Below, piece by piece: positions 44,115-52,606 of a stretch of 64,000 nt of DNA. The notes under the pieces were generated by a model. The model was not told the DNA's origin, searched no databases, and worked only from the letters and a program-made list of their open reading frames with translations. The DNA is taken from positions 1 to 64,000 of the forward strand of contig CALLMH010000040.1 of NCBI GenBank assembly GCA_938007965.1. The letters are read 5' to 3'. The stretch is from an uncultured Saprospiraceae bacterium. Lineage in GTDB: Bacteria; Bacteroidota; Bacteroidia; Chitinophagales; Saprospiraceae. Both the position numbers and the translations under genes were made by a program. Position 1 is the stretch's first letter. Every line of letters begins with the position of its first letter.

Positions 44115-45095
44115 ATGTCAAGAATACTAAATCTTAGAGATGCTCTAAATGAGGGTATGAAAGAAGAGATGAGAAGAGATGAGTCAGTCTTTCTTATGGG
44201 AGAAGAAGTAGCAGAGTACAATGGTGCCTACAAGGTAAGTAAAGGGATGTTGGACGAGTTCGGTCCTAAGCGAGTGATTGATACACCTATTGCTGAGCTA
44301 GGTTTTGCAGGTATAGGAGTGGGAGCTGCCATGAATGGTCTGAGACCGATAGTAGAATTTATGACTTGGAATTTTGCTGTACTAGCATTCGATCAGATCG
44401 TAAATAATGCAGCAAAGACCCTATCACAGTCCGCTGGAGAGTTTGGTTGCCCGATCGTATTTAGAGGACCGTCAGGTGCTGCGGGTCAGTTAGCACAGCA
44501 GCATTCGCAGACATTCGAATCATGGATGGCTAACGTGCCAGGTCTTAAGGTGATATCGTGTATCGATCCAAAAGACACAAAAGGATTATTGAAATCAGCT
44601 ATCCGGGATGATGATCCGATTTGTTTTATGGAATCTGAGCAGTTCTACGGCTACAAAGGTGAAGTTCCAGAAGAAGAATACTTGACGCCAATCGGTAAAG
44701 CTGCAATCAGAAGAGAGGGTACAGATGTCACAATCGTATCTTACAATAAGATGATTCTCGTCGCAATGGATGCTGCCGAACAACTCCAAAAAGAAGGAAT
44801 ATCCGCTGAGGTAATCGATCTTAGGACGATAAGACCTCTAGATCATGAGGCGATCGTCGAATCCGTAAAAAAGACTAATCGATTGGTCGTAGTTGATGAA
44901 TCATGGCCATACGGTGGTGTCTCATCTGAGATTGCATACGAAATCCAAAAATATGCTTTCGATTATCTCGATGCACCTGTCACTAGAGTGAATTCTGCGG
45001 ATGTATCACTGGGTTATGCACCTACTTTTGTAGAAGAGTATCTTCCAAATCCAACAAAAGTGATCAGAGCTGTAAAAGCAGTTATGTATAGATAA
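44115..45095 (+). CDS. pdhB: Pyruvate dehydrogenase E1 component, beta subunit
   Basis: 326 residues, the usual size. The N-terminal half has VFLMGEEVAEYNGAYKVSKG (cofactor-side glutamate) and RPIVEFMTWNFA; the C-terminal transketolase domain shows EVIDLRTIRPLD and VDESWPYGG. It forms the E1 alpha2-beta2 tetramer that feeds acetyl-CoA; pdhA is not here, so the complex genes are scattered. It could belong to another 2-oxoacid dehydrogenase, but the sequence fits the pyruvate type best. A strong terminator follows. Confidence 0.88.
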   Translation: MSRILNLRDALNEGMKEEMRRDESVFLMGEEVAEYNGAYKVSKGMLDEFGPKRVIDTPIAELGFAGIGVGAAMNGLRPIVEFMTWNFAVLAFDQIVNNAAKTLSQSAGEFGCPIVFRGPSGAAGQLAQQHSQTFESWMANVPGLKVISCIDPKDTKGLLKSAIRDDDPICFMESEQFYGYKGEVPEEEYLTPIGKAAIRREGTDVTIVSYNKMILVAMDAAEQLQKEGISAEVIDLRTIRPLDHEAIVESVKKTNRLVVVDESWPYGGVSSEIAYEIQKYAFDYLDAPVTRVNSADVSLGYAPTFVEEYLPNPTKVIRAVKAVMYR

Positions 45096-45130
45096 AATAG
45101 TGCTCGCACTACCAATAATATGAATTATAA

Positions 45131-45167
45131 AATAGCACGTCTTCAACTGTAGACGTGCTATTTTTTT
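45131..45167 (+). terminator. Strong rho-independent terminator after pdhB
   Basis: Perfect 12-base arms AATAGCACGTCT (45131-45142) / AGACGTGCTATT (45151-45162) with an 8-base loop and a run of seven T. Confidence 0.92.
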
Positions 45168-45186
45168 GTGTCAAAACAGAAGTGAG

Positions 45187-45324
45187 AGCCTAACGGCGAG
45201 CGAAACTAATTTCCTTGAAAATATTGCATCATTTTACGATTTGATCATTAAAAAAGCAATCTTTTTCAGAAGTAAGGCTGTCATAGTCTAGTGAATAAAT
45301 GGATATTCTTTATTACGGCATATA
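45187..45324. repeat. Diverged intergenic repeat, copy 2
   Basis: Aligns with 618-755 in the same orientation. It starts just after the pdhB terminator and ends four bases before the stop of the leftward lipoprotein gene. Nature unknown. Confidence 0.55.
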
Positions 45325-45328
45325 CCAC

Positions 45329-46159
45329 CTATTCTTCACCCTCACCATAAACATATTCATACTTTCCCATGAGGTAGATTATATCTCTATTTTCATCCGC
45401 TCGATACGAACTTCTTTTGTGATTCCATAGTAGCCCTTGGTAATTAGTATACTCATCATTTGTAATCAAATTATAGGTAGGAGGATGATGAACCAGACAA
45501 GCGACGACTCTGTATGTGCTTGGATTGAAATAATACCACCAGGTGTCTTTTGAGGTGCCAGAAGTATATTTCACTTTTATATGCTCCACGATCTGCCCAT
45601 CGAATAATGTATCGATACCTTCGTAAGTAGCGTGCGCGCCCTCATCTAGTAACTTCCATGGCATATTCAACACATAATAAGCCGAATTGAAATTATTGAA
45701 TGATGAAGCATCAGGAGAATTGGGAACAGAATTTTCGGTTTTGTAAGCTTTTGTCCCATCAAATATCACTTCATAATTTATAGAATCATAATAAGAGTAG
45801 CTCCCCTTTAGTTCAGCTGATAAAGAATAATTATGTTGTTGTTCAATATATTTTCTTACCTCTTTATCTCTGTTGTAGAGTGTTATTTTCTTTTTATAAA
45901 TCATAGTATCTAATGACTTCCATTGGTCAAATCCGCCATGTGCCTGGATTGATTTATTGATCAGATCGGTAGCCTTATTTGTTTCAGTGGACTTACAAGA
46001 ATAGACTGACATTAGAATTATAAAACCGCAAAACTTAATAAACACTGACTTAAGTCTGTTATCAGCTATTCTACTTGGGTCTAATCTGCGTTTCATCAAA
46101 GTCAAAAAATAAATTCCTTTATCAATAAATCCAATATATGCTTGTTTAATACCATTCAT
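45329..46159 (-). CDS. Hypothetical lipoprotein, possibly outer-membrane sorting-like fold
   Basis: Up to 276 residues; the first ATG is far from the lipobox (SVYSC near residue 55), so the true start is more likely the ATG at 46096, giving Cys34, or another later codon. The mature protein begins with a helix (INKSIQAHGGFDQWKSLDT) followed by beta strands, a theme seen in Bacteroidota proteins related to LolA-like folds. WWYYFNPSTYRVV is also typical of that group. Function unknown. It ends against the repeat copy 2. Confidence 0.6.
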   Translation of the reverse strand: MNGIKQAYIGFIDKGIYFLTLMKRRLDPSRIADNRLKSVFIKFCGFIILMSVYSCKSTETNKATDLINKSIQAHGGFDQWKSLDTMIYKKKITLYNRDKEVRKYIEQQHNYSLSAELKGSYSYYDSINYEVIFDGTKAYKTENSVPNSPDASSFNNFNSAYYVLNMPWKLLDEGAHATYEGIDTLFDGQIVEHIKVKYTSGTSKDTWWYYFNPSTYRVVACLVHHPPTYNLITNDEYTNYQGLLWNHKRSSYRADENRDIIYLMGKYEYVYGEGEE

Positions 46160-46263
46160 AATACTAATTATTTATCCTTACTCATAATTCCAAATAGATA
46201 TTAAGAGAGATCATCTTTGATTATCCTATATTTACACTCGTAAAATTGAAATAAATATTGACT

Positions 46264-47661
46264 ATGCAAAATACACAACAATATATCTCTGATAACAAAG
46301 ACAGATTCTTAGCGGAACTTATTGATCTACTGAAGATACCATCGGTGTCGGCTGACCCCGCTTATACAGAAGATGTAGCTAATACAGCCGCATTTGTCAA
46401 GGCTAGTTTGGAATCTGCGGGATGCGATTTGGTCGAGATCCACGAGACTGATGGACATCCAATCGTATATGGAGAGAAGATGAAAGATCCTTCGCTCCCG
46501 ACGGTATTGGTCTACGGTCATTATGATGTTCAACCAGCGGATCCTATCGAATTGTGGGATTCACCACCATTTGAGCCAGTGATTAAAAAGACGGATATTC
46601 ATCCTGATGGTGCCATATTCGCCAGAGGCTCTTGTGATGATAAAGGGCAGATGTACATGCATGTGAAAGCTTTCGAGGCGATGAATGCTTCAGATGAAGT
46701 GCCTTGTAATGTCAAATTCATGATCGAAGGAGAGGAAGAAGTCGGATCAGTGAATCTTGGCAAGTTCTGTGAAGATAATGTAGAGAAGCTGTCATGTGAC
46801 GTAGTATTGATATCAGATACGTCTGTCATAGCCAATGATACACCGTCGGTTACTGTAGGATTAAGAGGTCTGAGCTATGTAGAGGTAGAAGTAACGGGAC
46901 CCAACAAAGATCTCCACTCAGGTGTATACGGGGGCGCAGTCGGTAACCCTATCAATATTCTGTGCGAGATGATCGCTTCTCTGAAAGATGAAAACAACCA
47001 TATCTCTATTCCAGGCTTTTATGATAACGTCGAAGTAGTGTCTGCCGAAGAGAGGGAGGAAATGAATAAGGCTCCGTTTAGCCTTGAGGAGTATAAAAAA
47101 GGACTGAAAATAGATGCAGTGCATGGTGAGAAAGGCTATACAGTGCTAGAACAGACATCGATCAGGCCAACACTCGATGTAAATGGAATATGGGGCGGAT
47201 ACATAGGAGAAGGAGCTAAGACGGTCCTTCCTTCACAGGCATTCGCTAAGATATCTATGAGATTGGTACCGAATCAGACGCCTGATAAGATTACAGAATT
47301 GTTCAAATCACACTTCGAGTCTATAGCTCCAGCTAGTGTAAAGGTGAAAGTAACACCACATCATGGAGGCCATGCAGCTGTGACTCCTACCAATACTGAC
47401 GAATATAAAGCTGCTTCAATGGCTATGGAACAGACGTACGGTAAGAAGCCAATCCCGCAGAGAGGCGGAGGTAGTATCCCTATCGTATCTCTATTCGAAA
47501 AAGTGCTTGGGACGAAGACAGTCCTAATGGGTTTTGGACTTAATTCTGATGATATCCATTCTCCTAATGAGCATTATGGATTATTTAACTTTTATAAAGG
47601 TATAGAGACTATTCCTTACTACTTCCACTATTATACGGCATTAAAGCAAAAACAATCTTAA
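46264..47661 (+). CDS. M20 family dipeptidase
   Basis: 465 residues from ATG 46264 (a TTG two codons before is possible). Zinc motifs: VYGHYDVQPADP (His ligand and Asp), GSCDDKGQ (bridging Asp), EGEEEVGS (catalytic Glu and ligand Glu), and the later HSGVYGG and DIHSPNE. The long lid domain suits dipeptidases of the M20A group, such as carnosinase-like enzymes. Probably cytoplasmic, no signal peptide. A single gene. Confidence 0.88.
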   Translation: MQNTQQYISDNKDRFLAELIDLLKIPSVSADPAYTEDVANTAAFVKASLESAGCDLVEIHETDGHPIVYGEKMKDPSLPTVLVYGHYDVQPADPIELWDSPPFEPVIKKTDIHPDGAIFARGSCDDKGQMYMHVKAFEAMNASDEVPCNVKFMIEGEEEVGSVNLGKFCEDNVEKLSCDVVLISDTSVIANDTPSVTVGLRGLSYVEVEVTGPNKDLHSGVYGGAVGNPINILCEMIASLKDENNHISIPGFYDNVEVVSAEEREEMNKAPFSLEEYKKGLKIDAVHGEKGYTVLEQTSIRPTLDVNGIWGGYIGEGAKTVLPSQAFAKISMRLVPNQTPDKITELFKSHFESIAPASVKVKVTPHHGGHAAVTPTNTDEYKAASMAMEQTYGKKPIPQRGGGSIPIVSLFEKVLGTKTVLMGFGLNSDDIHSPNEHYGLFNFYKGIETIPYYFHYYTALKQKQS

Positions 47662-47664
47662 TAT

Positions 47665-47672
47665 TATATTTG
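47665..47672 (+). promoter_or_regulatory. Possible -7 box upstream of the FKBP gene
   Basis: TATATTTG, a full TAnnTTTG match, immediately after the M20 stop and about 240 bases before the next gene. The long leader makes its use uncertain. The remaining gap has no frame. Confidence 0.3.
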
Positions 47673-47914
47673 CAAGCGTTCTTGGTTAGGAACAAAATGT
47701 AATACTCGTCAGTTAATAAGGATGGATTTGAAATAAGACTCAAATATAAAAGTCATTAATAATAAATATACAATGGTTCGTAACTGGACTAAGCTGGAAT
47801 GACTACAGAAACGAAAAAAATGATTTTTAAGTGTCTATGGTATAAGCACTAAAAATATCAGTAAATAATAACAAATTAGATCATTGATCTTTATAAAAAT
47901 AAAAATTTAAATAA

Positions 47915-48586
47915 ATGAAATACACAAAAATAACAGCGGTACTGATAGCATTATTCCTATCAGTAAGTTCTATGTCTATCGCACAAGATATATCTAATAA
48001 AATAGATTCAGTTTCGTATTCTGTAGGGATATTATTCGCTAAAAATGTAAAACAACAAGGCGTAAAAGAGCTTAATTCCAAAGTAGTCGCTAAAGCAATA
48101 GAAGATTACATGAATGGTACTGCACAAGCAATAGCGGAAGAAGAATGTGAGAAATTGTATATGGATTATATGAAAGGAATCCAACTAAGAAAAGCGAATG
48201 GTGCAAAAATTGCTGGTCAAGATTATCTAGCTGAAAATAAAAAGAAACTTGGAGTGATGGTCACTGAGACTGGTCTGCAGTATGAGATTCTATCAGAGGG
48301 TAGTGGTGCTAAGCCAACGAAATCTGACAAGGTAAGAGTGCACTATCACGGTACTAATATCGACGGTACTGTCTTCGATAGTTCTGTTGAGAGAGGTGAG
48401 CCGATATCATTTGCCGTCACGGGAGTAATCCGAGGCTGGACAGAAGCACTTCAGATGATGAGAGTAGGGGATAAGTGGAGATTGACGATTCCTTCAGAGC
48501 TCGCCTATGGAGCAAGAGGTGCAGGTGCGAAAATCGCTCCTCACGCAGTATTAATTTTTGATGTTGAATTACTTGGGATAGAATAA
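47915..48586 (+). CDS. FKBP-type peptidyl-prolyl cis-trans isomerase, exported
   Basis: 223 residues with a signal peptide (about 1-23, ending SMSIAQD). The N-terminal dimerisation domain (about 26-105) precedes an FKBP fold (about 115-223): VRVHYHGTNIDGTVFDSS, GVIRGWTEALQMM, WRLTIPSELAYGARG and AVLIFDVELL. This is the FklB/FkpA/Mip pattern, a periplasmic folding helper. trmD starts one base after its stop, so the pair share an mRNA. Confidence 0.9.
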   Translation: MKYTKITAVLIALFLSVSSMSIAQDISNKIDSVSYSVGILFAKNVKQQGVKELNSKVVAKAIEDYMNGTAQAIAEEECEKLYMDYMKGIQLRKANGAKIAGQDYLAENKKKLGVMVTETGLQYEILSEGSGAKPTKSDKVRVHYHGTNIDGTVFDSSVERGEPISFAVTGVIRGWTEALQMMRVGDKWRLTIPSELAYGARGAGAKIAPHAVLIFDVELLGIE

Positions 48587-48587
48587 T

Positions 48588-49271
48588 ATGCGCATAGATA
48601 TCATAGCGGTTATTCCAGAATTATTAGAGGGACCATTCAGTCATAGCATTCTCAAGCGGGCGAAAGAAAAAGGACTATTCGAAGTTGTCGTTCATGATCT
48701 GAGGAAGTATGGAATCGGTAAGCATAATAAAATCGACGACTATCAATTTGGTGGTGGTGCGGGCATGGTCATGATGATCGAGCCTATAGAGACATGTATC
48801 AATGAGCTAAAGTCAGAACGCGCCTACGACGAAATAATTTATATGACACCCGATGGGCTGACTTATGATCAAGGAGTAGCAAACGAACTCTCTCTAAAGG
48901 AAAATATAATCATCCTATGTGGACACTATAAAGGAGTGGACGAACGAGTAAGAGAACACTTTGTCACCAGAGAAATATCCATAGGTGATTTTGTGCTTTC
49001 AGGTGGAGAACTGGCTGCAGCATTGATCGTAGATTCGATCGGTAGATTGCTACCTGGAGTGCTGGGTGATGAGAGTTCTGCGTTATTGGATTCATTTCAA
49101 GATGATATGTTGGCTCCACCGATATATACGCGACCCTCAGAGTATAACGGTTGGGAAGTGCCTCCGATATTATTATCTGGAAATGATAAGGCGATCGATG
49201 ACTGGAGAAATGAAGAAGCTTACAAACGTACCAAAGATCGCAGACCTGATTTAATCGAAAAGCATGGATAA
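48588..49271 (+). CDS. trmD: tRNA (guanine-37 N1)-methyltransferase
   Basis: 227 residues, SPOUT fold. MRIDIIAVIPELLEGPFSHSIL, YQFGGGAGMVMM, LCGHYKGVDERV, ISIGDFVLSGGELAA and the C-terminal PPIYTRP/GNDKAIDDWR are signature blocks. It makes m1G37 in tRNAs to prevent frameshifting. The usual partners rpsP, rimM and rplS are absent; here it follows the FKBP gene. Confidence 0.93.
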   Translation: MRIDIIAVIPELLEGPFSHSILKRAKEKGLFEVVVHDLRKYGIGKHNKIDDYQFGGGAGMVMMIEPIETCINELKSERAYDEIIYMTPDGLTYDQGVANELSLKENIIILCGHYKGVDERVREHFVTREISIGDFVLSGGELAAALIVDSIGRLLPGVLGDESSALLDSFQDDMLAPPIYTRPSEYNGWEVPPILLSGNDKAIDDWRNEEAYKRTKDRRPDLIEKHG

Positions 49272-49391
49272 TATTCAAATCCAAGGAGAATTGAGACAAC
49301 TTTCCTTATATTTCTTGCACTTGTAATGTCATATACATGGTAAGGCAGTTTTGAAAATCAAGCAAATCATCGATTATCCAAAAAAAATAAA

Positions 49392-50399
49392 ATGATAAAG
49401 ACAGATATACTTATAATTGGCGCTGGGCCAGTAGGACTTTTTACAGTTTTCGAAGCGGGTTTACTCAAATTGAAGTGCCATCTAATAGATGCACTGCCTC
49501 AGCCTGGAGGACAGCTGACTGAGATCTATCCTAAGAAACCGATATATGATATACCTGGCTATCCGAGTGTACTGGCTGGTGATTTGATTGATAATCTGAT
49601 GGAACAGATAGCTCCGTTCAAGCCTGGATTCACACTTGGCGAGAGAGCGGAGAAGATCGAAAAGTTAGACGATGATACCTTCACACTGACCACTAACAGG
49701 GGGACGACGATCAATGCGCCTGTGATAGCTATTGCCGGTGGGTTAGGATGCTTCGAGCCGAGGAAACCACCTATATCCAACATCGCAGATTTTGAAGATA
49801 ATGGAGTGGAGTACATAATCCGAGATCCAGAATTATATAGAGATAAGAAGATATTGATAGCTGGAGGAGGGGATTCTGCTTTGGATTGGACGATTCTATT
49901 GAGCGATGTAGCGAAAGAAGTGACGCTCGTACACAGGAGGACATCATTCCGCGGAGCATTGGACTCTGTAGATAAAGTAATGGAGATGGCAAAGTCAGGA
50001 AAAATTAATCTTATCACCGAAGCACAGGTTGTAGGATTGGGCGGTGAAGGAAAGCTAGACTCTGTTGTGATAAAAGATAAAGATAAAAATGAGAAGCCGG
50101 TGGCAGTTGATCATTTTATCCCACTATTTGGATTGTCGCCAAAGTTGGGGCCGATAGGAGAGTGGGGGTTGAACATCACGAAGAATGCCATCGAGGTGGA
50201 TACAAAAGACTACTCTACGAATGTGCCAGGGATCTATGCCATTGGAGATATCAATACCTACGAAGGTAAGTTGAAGTTGATTCTGTGTGGTTTTCACGAG
50301 GGAACAATCATGGTGCAGTCTGCTTTCAAGCGTATATATCCCGATGCTAAATTGAGCTTCAAATACACTACCGTAGCAGGAGTAAATGGATTCGAATAA
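49392..50399 (+). CDS. Ferredoxin-NADP reductase, thioredoxin-reductase-like
   Basis: 335 residues. FAD-binding GAGPVGLF (10-17), QPGGQLTEIYP, NAD(P)-binding GGGDSALDW and the second FAD motif GIYAIGDIN. There is no CxxC pair, so this is not a thioredoxin reductase but the FNR type found in Bacteroidota and Firmicutes. An HRRTSFRG stretch suits NADPH recognition. It lies 117 bases before a 2Fe-2S ferredoxin gene, a natural partner. Confidence 0.86.
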   Translation: MIKTDILIIGAGPVGLFTVFEAGLLKLKCHLIDALPQPGGQLTEIYPKKPIYDIPGYPSVLAGDLIDNLMEQIAPFKPGFTLGERAEKIEKLDDDTFTLTTNRGTTINAPVIAIAGGLGCFEPRKPPISNIADFEDNGVEYIIRDPELYRDKKILIAGGGDSALDWTILLSDVAKEVTLVHRRTSFRGALDSVDKVMEMAKSGKINLITEAQVVGLGGEGKLDSVVIKDKDKNEKPVAVDHFIPLFGLSPKLGPIGEWGLNITKNAIEVDTKDYSTNVPGIYAIGDINTYEGKLKLILCGFHEGTIMVQSAFKRIYPDAKLSFKYTTVAGVNGFE

Positions 50400-50516
50400 C
50401 TAAGACTTCGCTGGATATCTGAATAGATTATTAAATTGCTGGATTGTAGCATTGATCTTTCAAATCGACGAACGTAGTTATTCAATAAACAAAATTCATC
50501 ATTCAAAATAGAACCA

Positions 50517-50840
50517 ATGGATGACATTATTAAAATTACGGTAATAGATCGTGAAAATGAAATACACGAGCTAGAAGCGCCGACAGACATGGCCATGAAT
50601 CTCATGGAAGTATGCAGATCATATGAACTCCCAGTAGAAGGTACTTGTGGGGGTATGGCTTTATGTGCTTCGTGTCACTGTTATATATTGAGTGACCACG
50701 ATCTCAAAGAAGCATCGGATGATGAAGAAGATATGCTTGATCAAGCATTCTTTGTTGAAGATAATTCTAGATTAGGCTGTCAGATCCGAATGACGAATGA
50801 TTTGGAAGGCTTGCAGGTGAAATTAGCTCCTGTTGATTAA
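50517..50840 (+). CDS. 2Fe-2S ferredoxin (adrenodoxin type)
   Basis: 107 residues. The cluster cysteines lie in CGGMALCASC and, further on, GCQI: the C-x5-C-x2-C ... C spacing of vertebrate-type/ISC ferredoxins. An acidic helix SDDEEDMLDQA before the last cysteine is typical of adrenodoxin-type docking. It probably takes electrons from the upstream reductase, and could supply the P450 at 22-23 kb or Fe-S assembly. Confidence 0.88.
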   Translation: MDDIIKITVIDRENEIHELEAPTDMAMNLMEVCRSYELPVEGTCGGMALCASCHCYILSDHDLKEASDDEEDMLDQAFFVEDNSRLGCQIRMTNDLEGLQVKLAPVD

Positions 50841-50854
50841 ATAGATAATACAGT

Positions 50855-50897
50855 AAGATCATTGAGCGGTTTCTATCGGTGAGATGATCTTTTATCT
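50855..50897 (+). terminator. Possible terminator after the ferredoxin gene
   Basis: AAGATCAT (50855-50862) / ATGATCTT (50884-50891) with a 21-base loop, followed by TTATCTTTTG. The long loop makes it weaker than the others listed. Confidence 0.45.
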
Positions 50898-50926
50898 TTT
50901 GTTATTATAACTTTTTACCATTCTCA

Positions 50927-51658
50927 ATGCTACCCAAAGTCAAATATCAATCTATAAATAATATAAGCTACCAAGCTGGCTGGGATTTGCAGACTGATTT
51001 GCACAATAGTCTGAAATCTAACAAGCTGGAGTGGAGACATCTACCAGAAGAAGAGAGAGGAAAAAATACACAGATTCATCACTTACTTTTTTGCCAGCAT
51101 AATCATGTGTATACATTGGGAAAGAGTGGGTCACAAGATCATCTGCTCTTGGATGATGCGGGGCTAGATGCTGACCACATAGAATTTTTTAAGATTAATC
51201 GGGGAGGGGATATTACATATCATGGACCTGGTCAGATTACGGGGTACCCGATTTTTGATTTGGATGAGTTCTTTACAGACGTACATAAGTATGTCAGATT
51301 ATTGGAAGAATGTGTCATCCAGCTATTGGCGACCTACAATATAACTGGATACAGAGAAGATGGATTCACAGGAGTATGGATCAAACCGAAAACCGATGGA
51401 GCGCCCAAAAGAAAAATATGTGCCATAGGAGTTCATCTCAGTAGATGGGTCACCATGCACGGTTTTGCATTGAATGTAAATACGGATTTGTCCTATTTCA
51501 AAAACATAGTTCCATGCGGCATTGCAGATGATGACAAGACTGTGACGTCAATCGATACTGAACTCGGAAAAAAGGTGGATCAAGAAGAAGTAAAGATAAG
51601 ATTGAAGTCTATTTTTGCGCAAGTTTTTAATTTCGAATACGTAGAAACGGAACATTAA
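50927..51658 (+). CDS. lipB: Lipoyl(octanoyl) transferase
   Basis: 243 residues. NRGGDITYHGPGQITGYPIFDL, the conserved lysine in KRKICAIGVHLS, GFALNVNTDLSYF and the catalytic cysteine in VPCGIADD. It moves octanoyl from acyl carrier protein to lipoyl domains of 2-oxoacid dehydrogenases, such as the one to which pdhB belongs. LipA is not in the window. Single gene with its own spacing upstream. Confidence 0.93.
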   Translation: MLPKVKYQSINNISYQAGWDLQTDLHNSLKSNKLEWRHLPEEERGKNTQIHHLLFCQHNHVYTLGKSGSQDHLLLDDAGLDADHIEFFKINRGGDITYHGPGQITGYPIFDLDEFFTDVHKYVRLLEECVIQLLATYNITGYREDGFTGVWIKPKTDGAPKRKICAIGVHLSRWVTMHGFALNVNTDLSYFKNIVPCGIADDDKTVTSIDTELGKKVDQEEVKIRLKSIFAQVFNFEYVETEH

Positions 51659-51768
51659 ACTCTGATGACTAGCCTAGTCCAATAGTCTAAAATCGAAAAT
51701 CGCAAGAGGGTATGGATTAATGCAAATATAAGCACCTGTTCTTAAAATCTAACAGTCTAAAAAAAACT

Positions 51769-52287
51769 ATGAAAGATAAACTAGTAAGTGAATCTCAAAC
51801 AATAATGACAGAAATGATCATGCCCAATGATACGAATCCACTAGATAATCTTATGGGAGGCAACCTGATGAGATGGATGGATATAGCGGGTGGCATCTGT
51901 GCAGCAAGACACTGTGAAGAGCATGTTGTGACCGCTTCTGTAGATCATGTTTCATTTACCAGTCCGATTAAGAATGGTGATGTGATTACGCTCAAAGCGG
52001 TAGTTACGCGAGCATTCAATACATCGGTGGAGGTATACGTAGAAGTCTCTGCTGCTGATATTACTGGAGCGAATAGCAGATTGTCAAATCATGCTTATCT
52101 CTCTTTCGTAGCACTGGATGATAGGACGAAAAAACCGACTAAAGTGCCACCCCTAAGACCCGTAAGTAGTGAAGAACAAAAACGCTACGATGGAGCAAGC
52201 CGAAGGCGAGAGTTAAGATTAATCTTAAGTGGTAGAATGAAACCATCAGATGCAACTGAGATCAAAGATTTCTTTGCGAATTCATAA
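51769..52287 (+). CDS. Acyl-CoA thioesterase (hotdog fold)
   Basis: 172 residues. The hotdog helix reads NPLDNLMGGNLMRWMDIAGGICAARH, with the catalytic Asn/Asp positions, followed by SFTSPIKNGDVITLKAVV and YVEVSAAD. This is the YciA/BACH-like acyl-CoA hydrolase pattern. Substrate length is unknown. The C-terminus has an extra charged tail. It stands alone. Confidence 0.85.
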   Translation: MKDKLVSESQTIMTEMIMPNDTNPLDNLMGGNLMRWMDIAGGICAARHCEEHVVTASVDHVSFTSPIKNGDVITLKAVVTRAFNTSVEVYVEVSAADITGANSRLSNHAYLSFVALDDRTKKPTKVPPLRPVSSEEQKRYDGASRRRELRLILSGRMKPSDATEIKDFFANS

Positions 52288-52606
52288 ATCTGAGCCAAAG
52301 CTACATATGATAATCGATGATAAATCTTCGATGCTGCACGATTATCTAGTTATAATTCAAGAAGGATTCTGAGCTCAATTAGAATAAAGTGAGTAGTATA
52401 CAGACCAATATAGTTAATTGTTTGGCTAAGTGACCTTTGCTGGTTTGGGTGTTTGTGTCATTTTGCATTTAGAAAACTTCAAGTGATTGATCAATGTTGC
52501 TTGAAAATACGATTCCCACCTTTTACACAACTATAACATTTAGAATCAGCTATATTACTAAATTTGGGTTCTCATTTTTTTATATCAATATAAAATCATC
52601 TCCACA
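52288..52606. other. Intergenic region of 319 bases
   Basis: Contains an inverted repeat GATAATCG (52309-52316) / CGATTATC (52339-52346) just after the thioesterase stop, without a T-run. The rest is presumably the ABC exporter promoter; no gene is seen. Confidence 0.45.
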
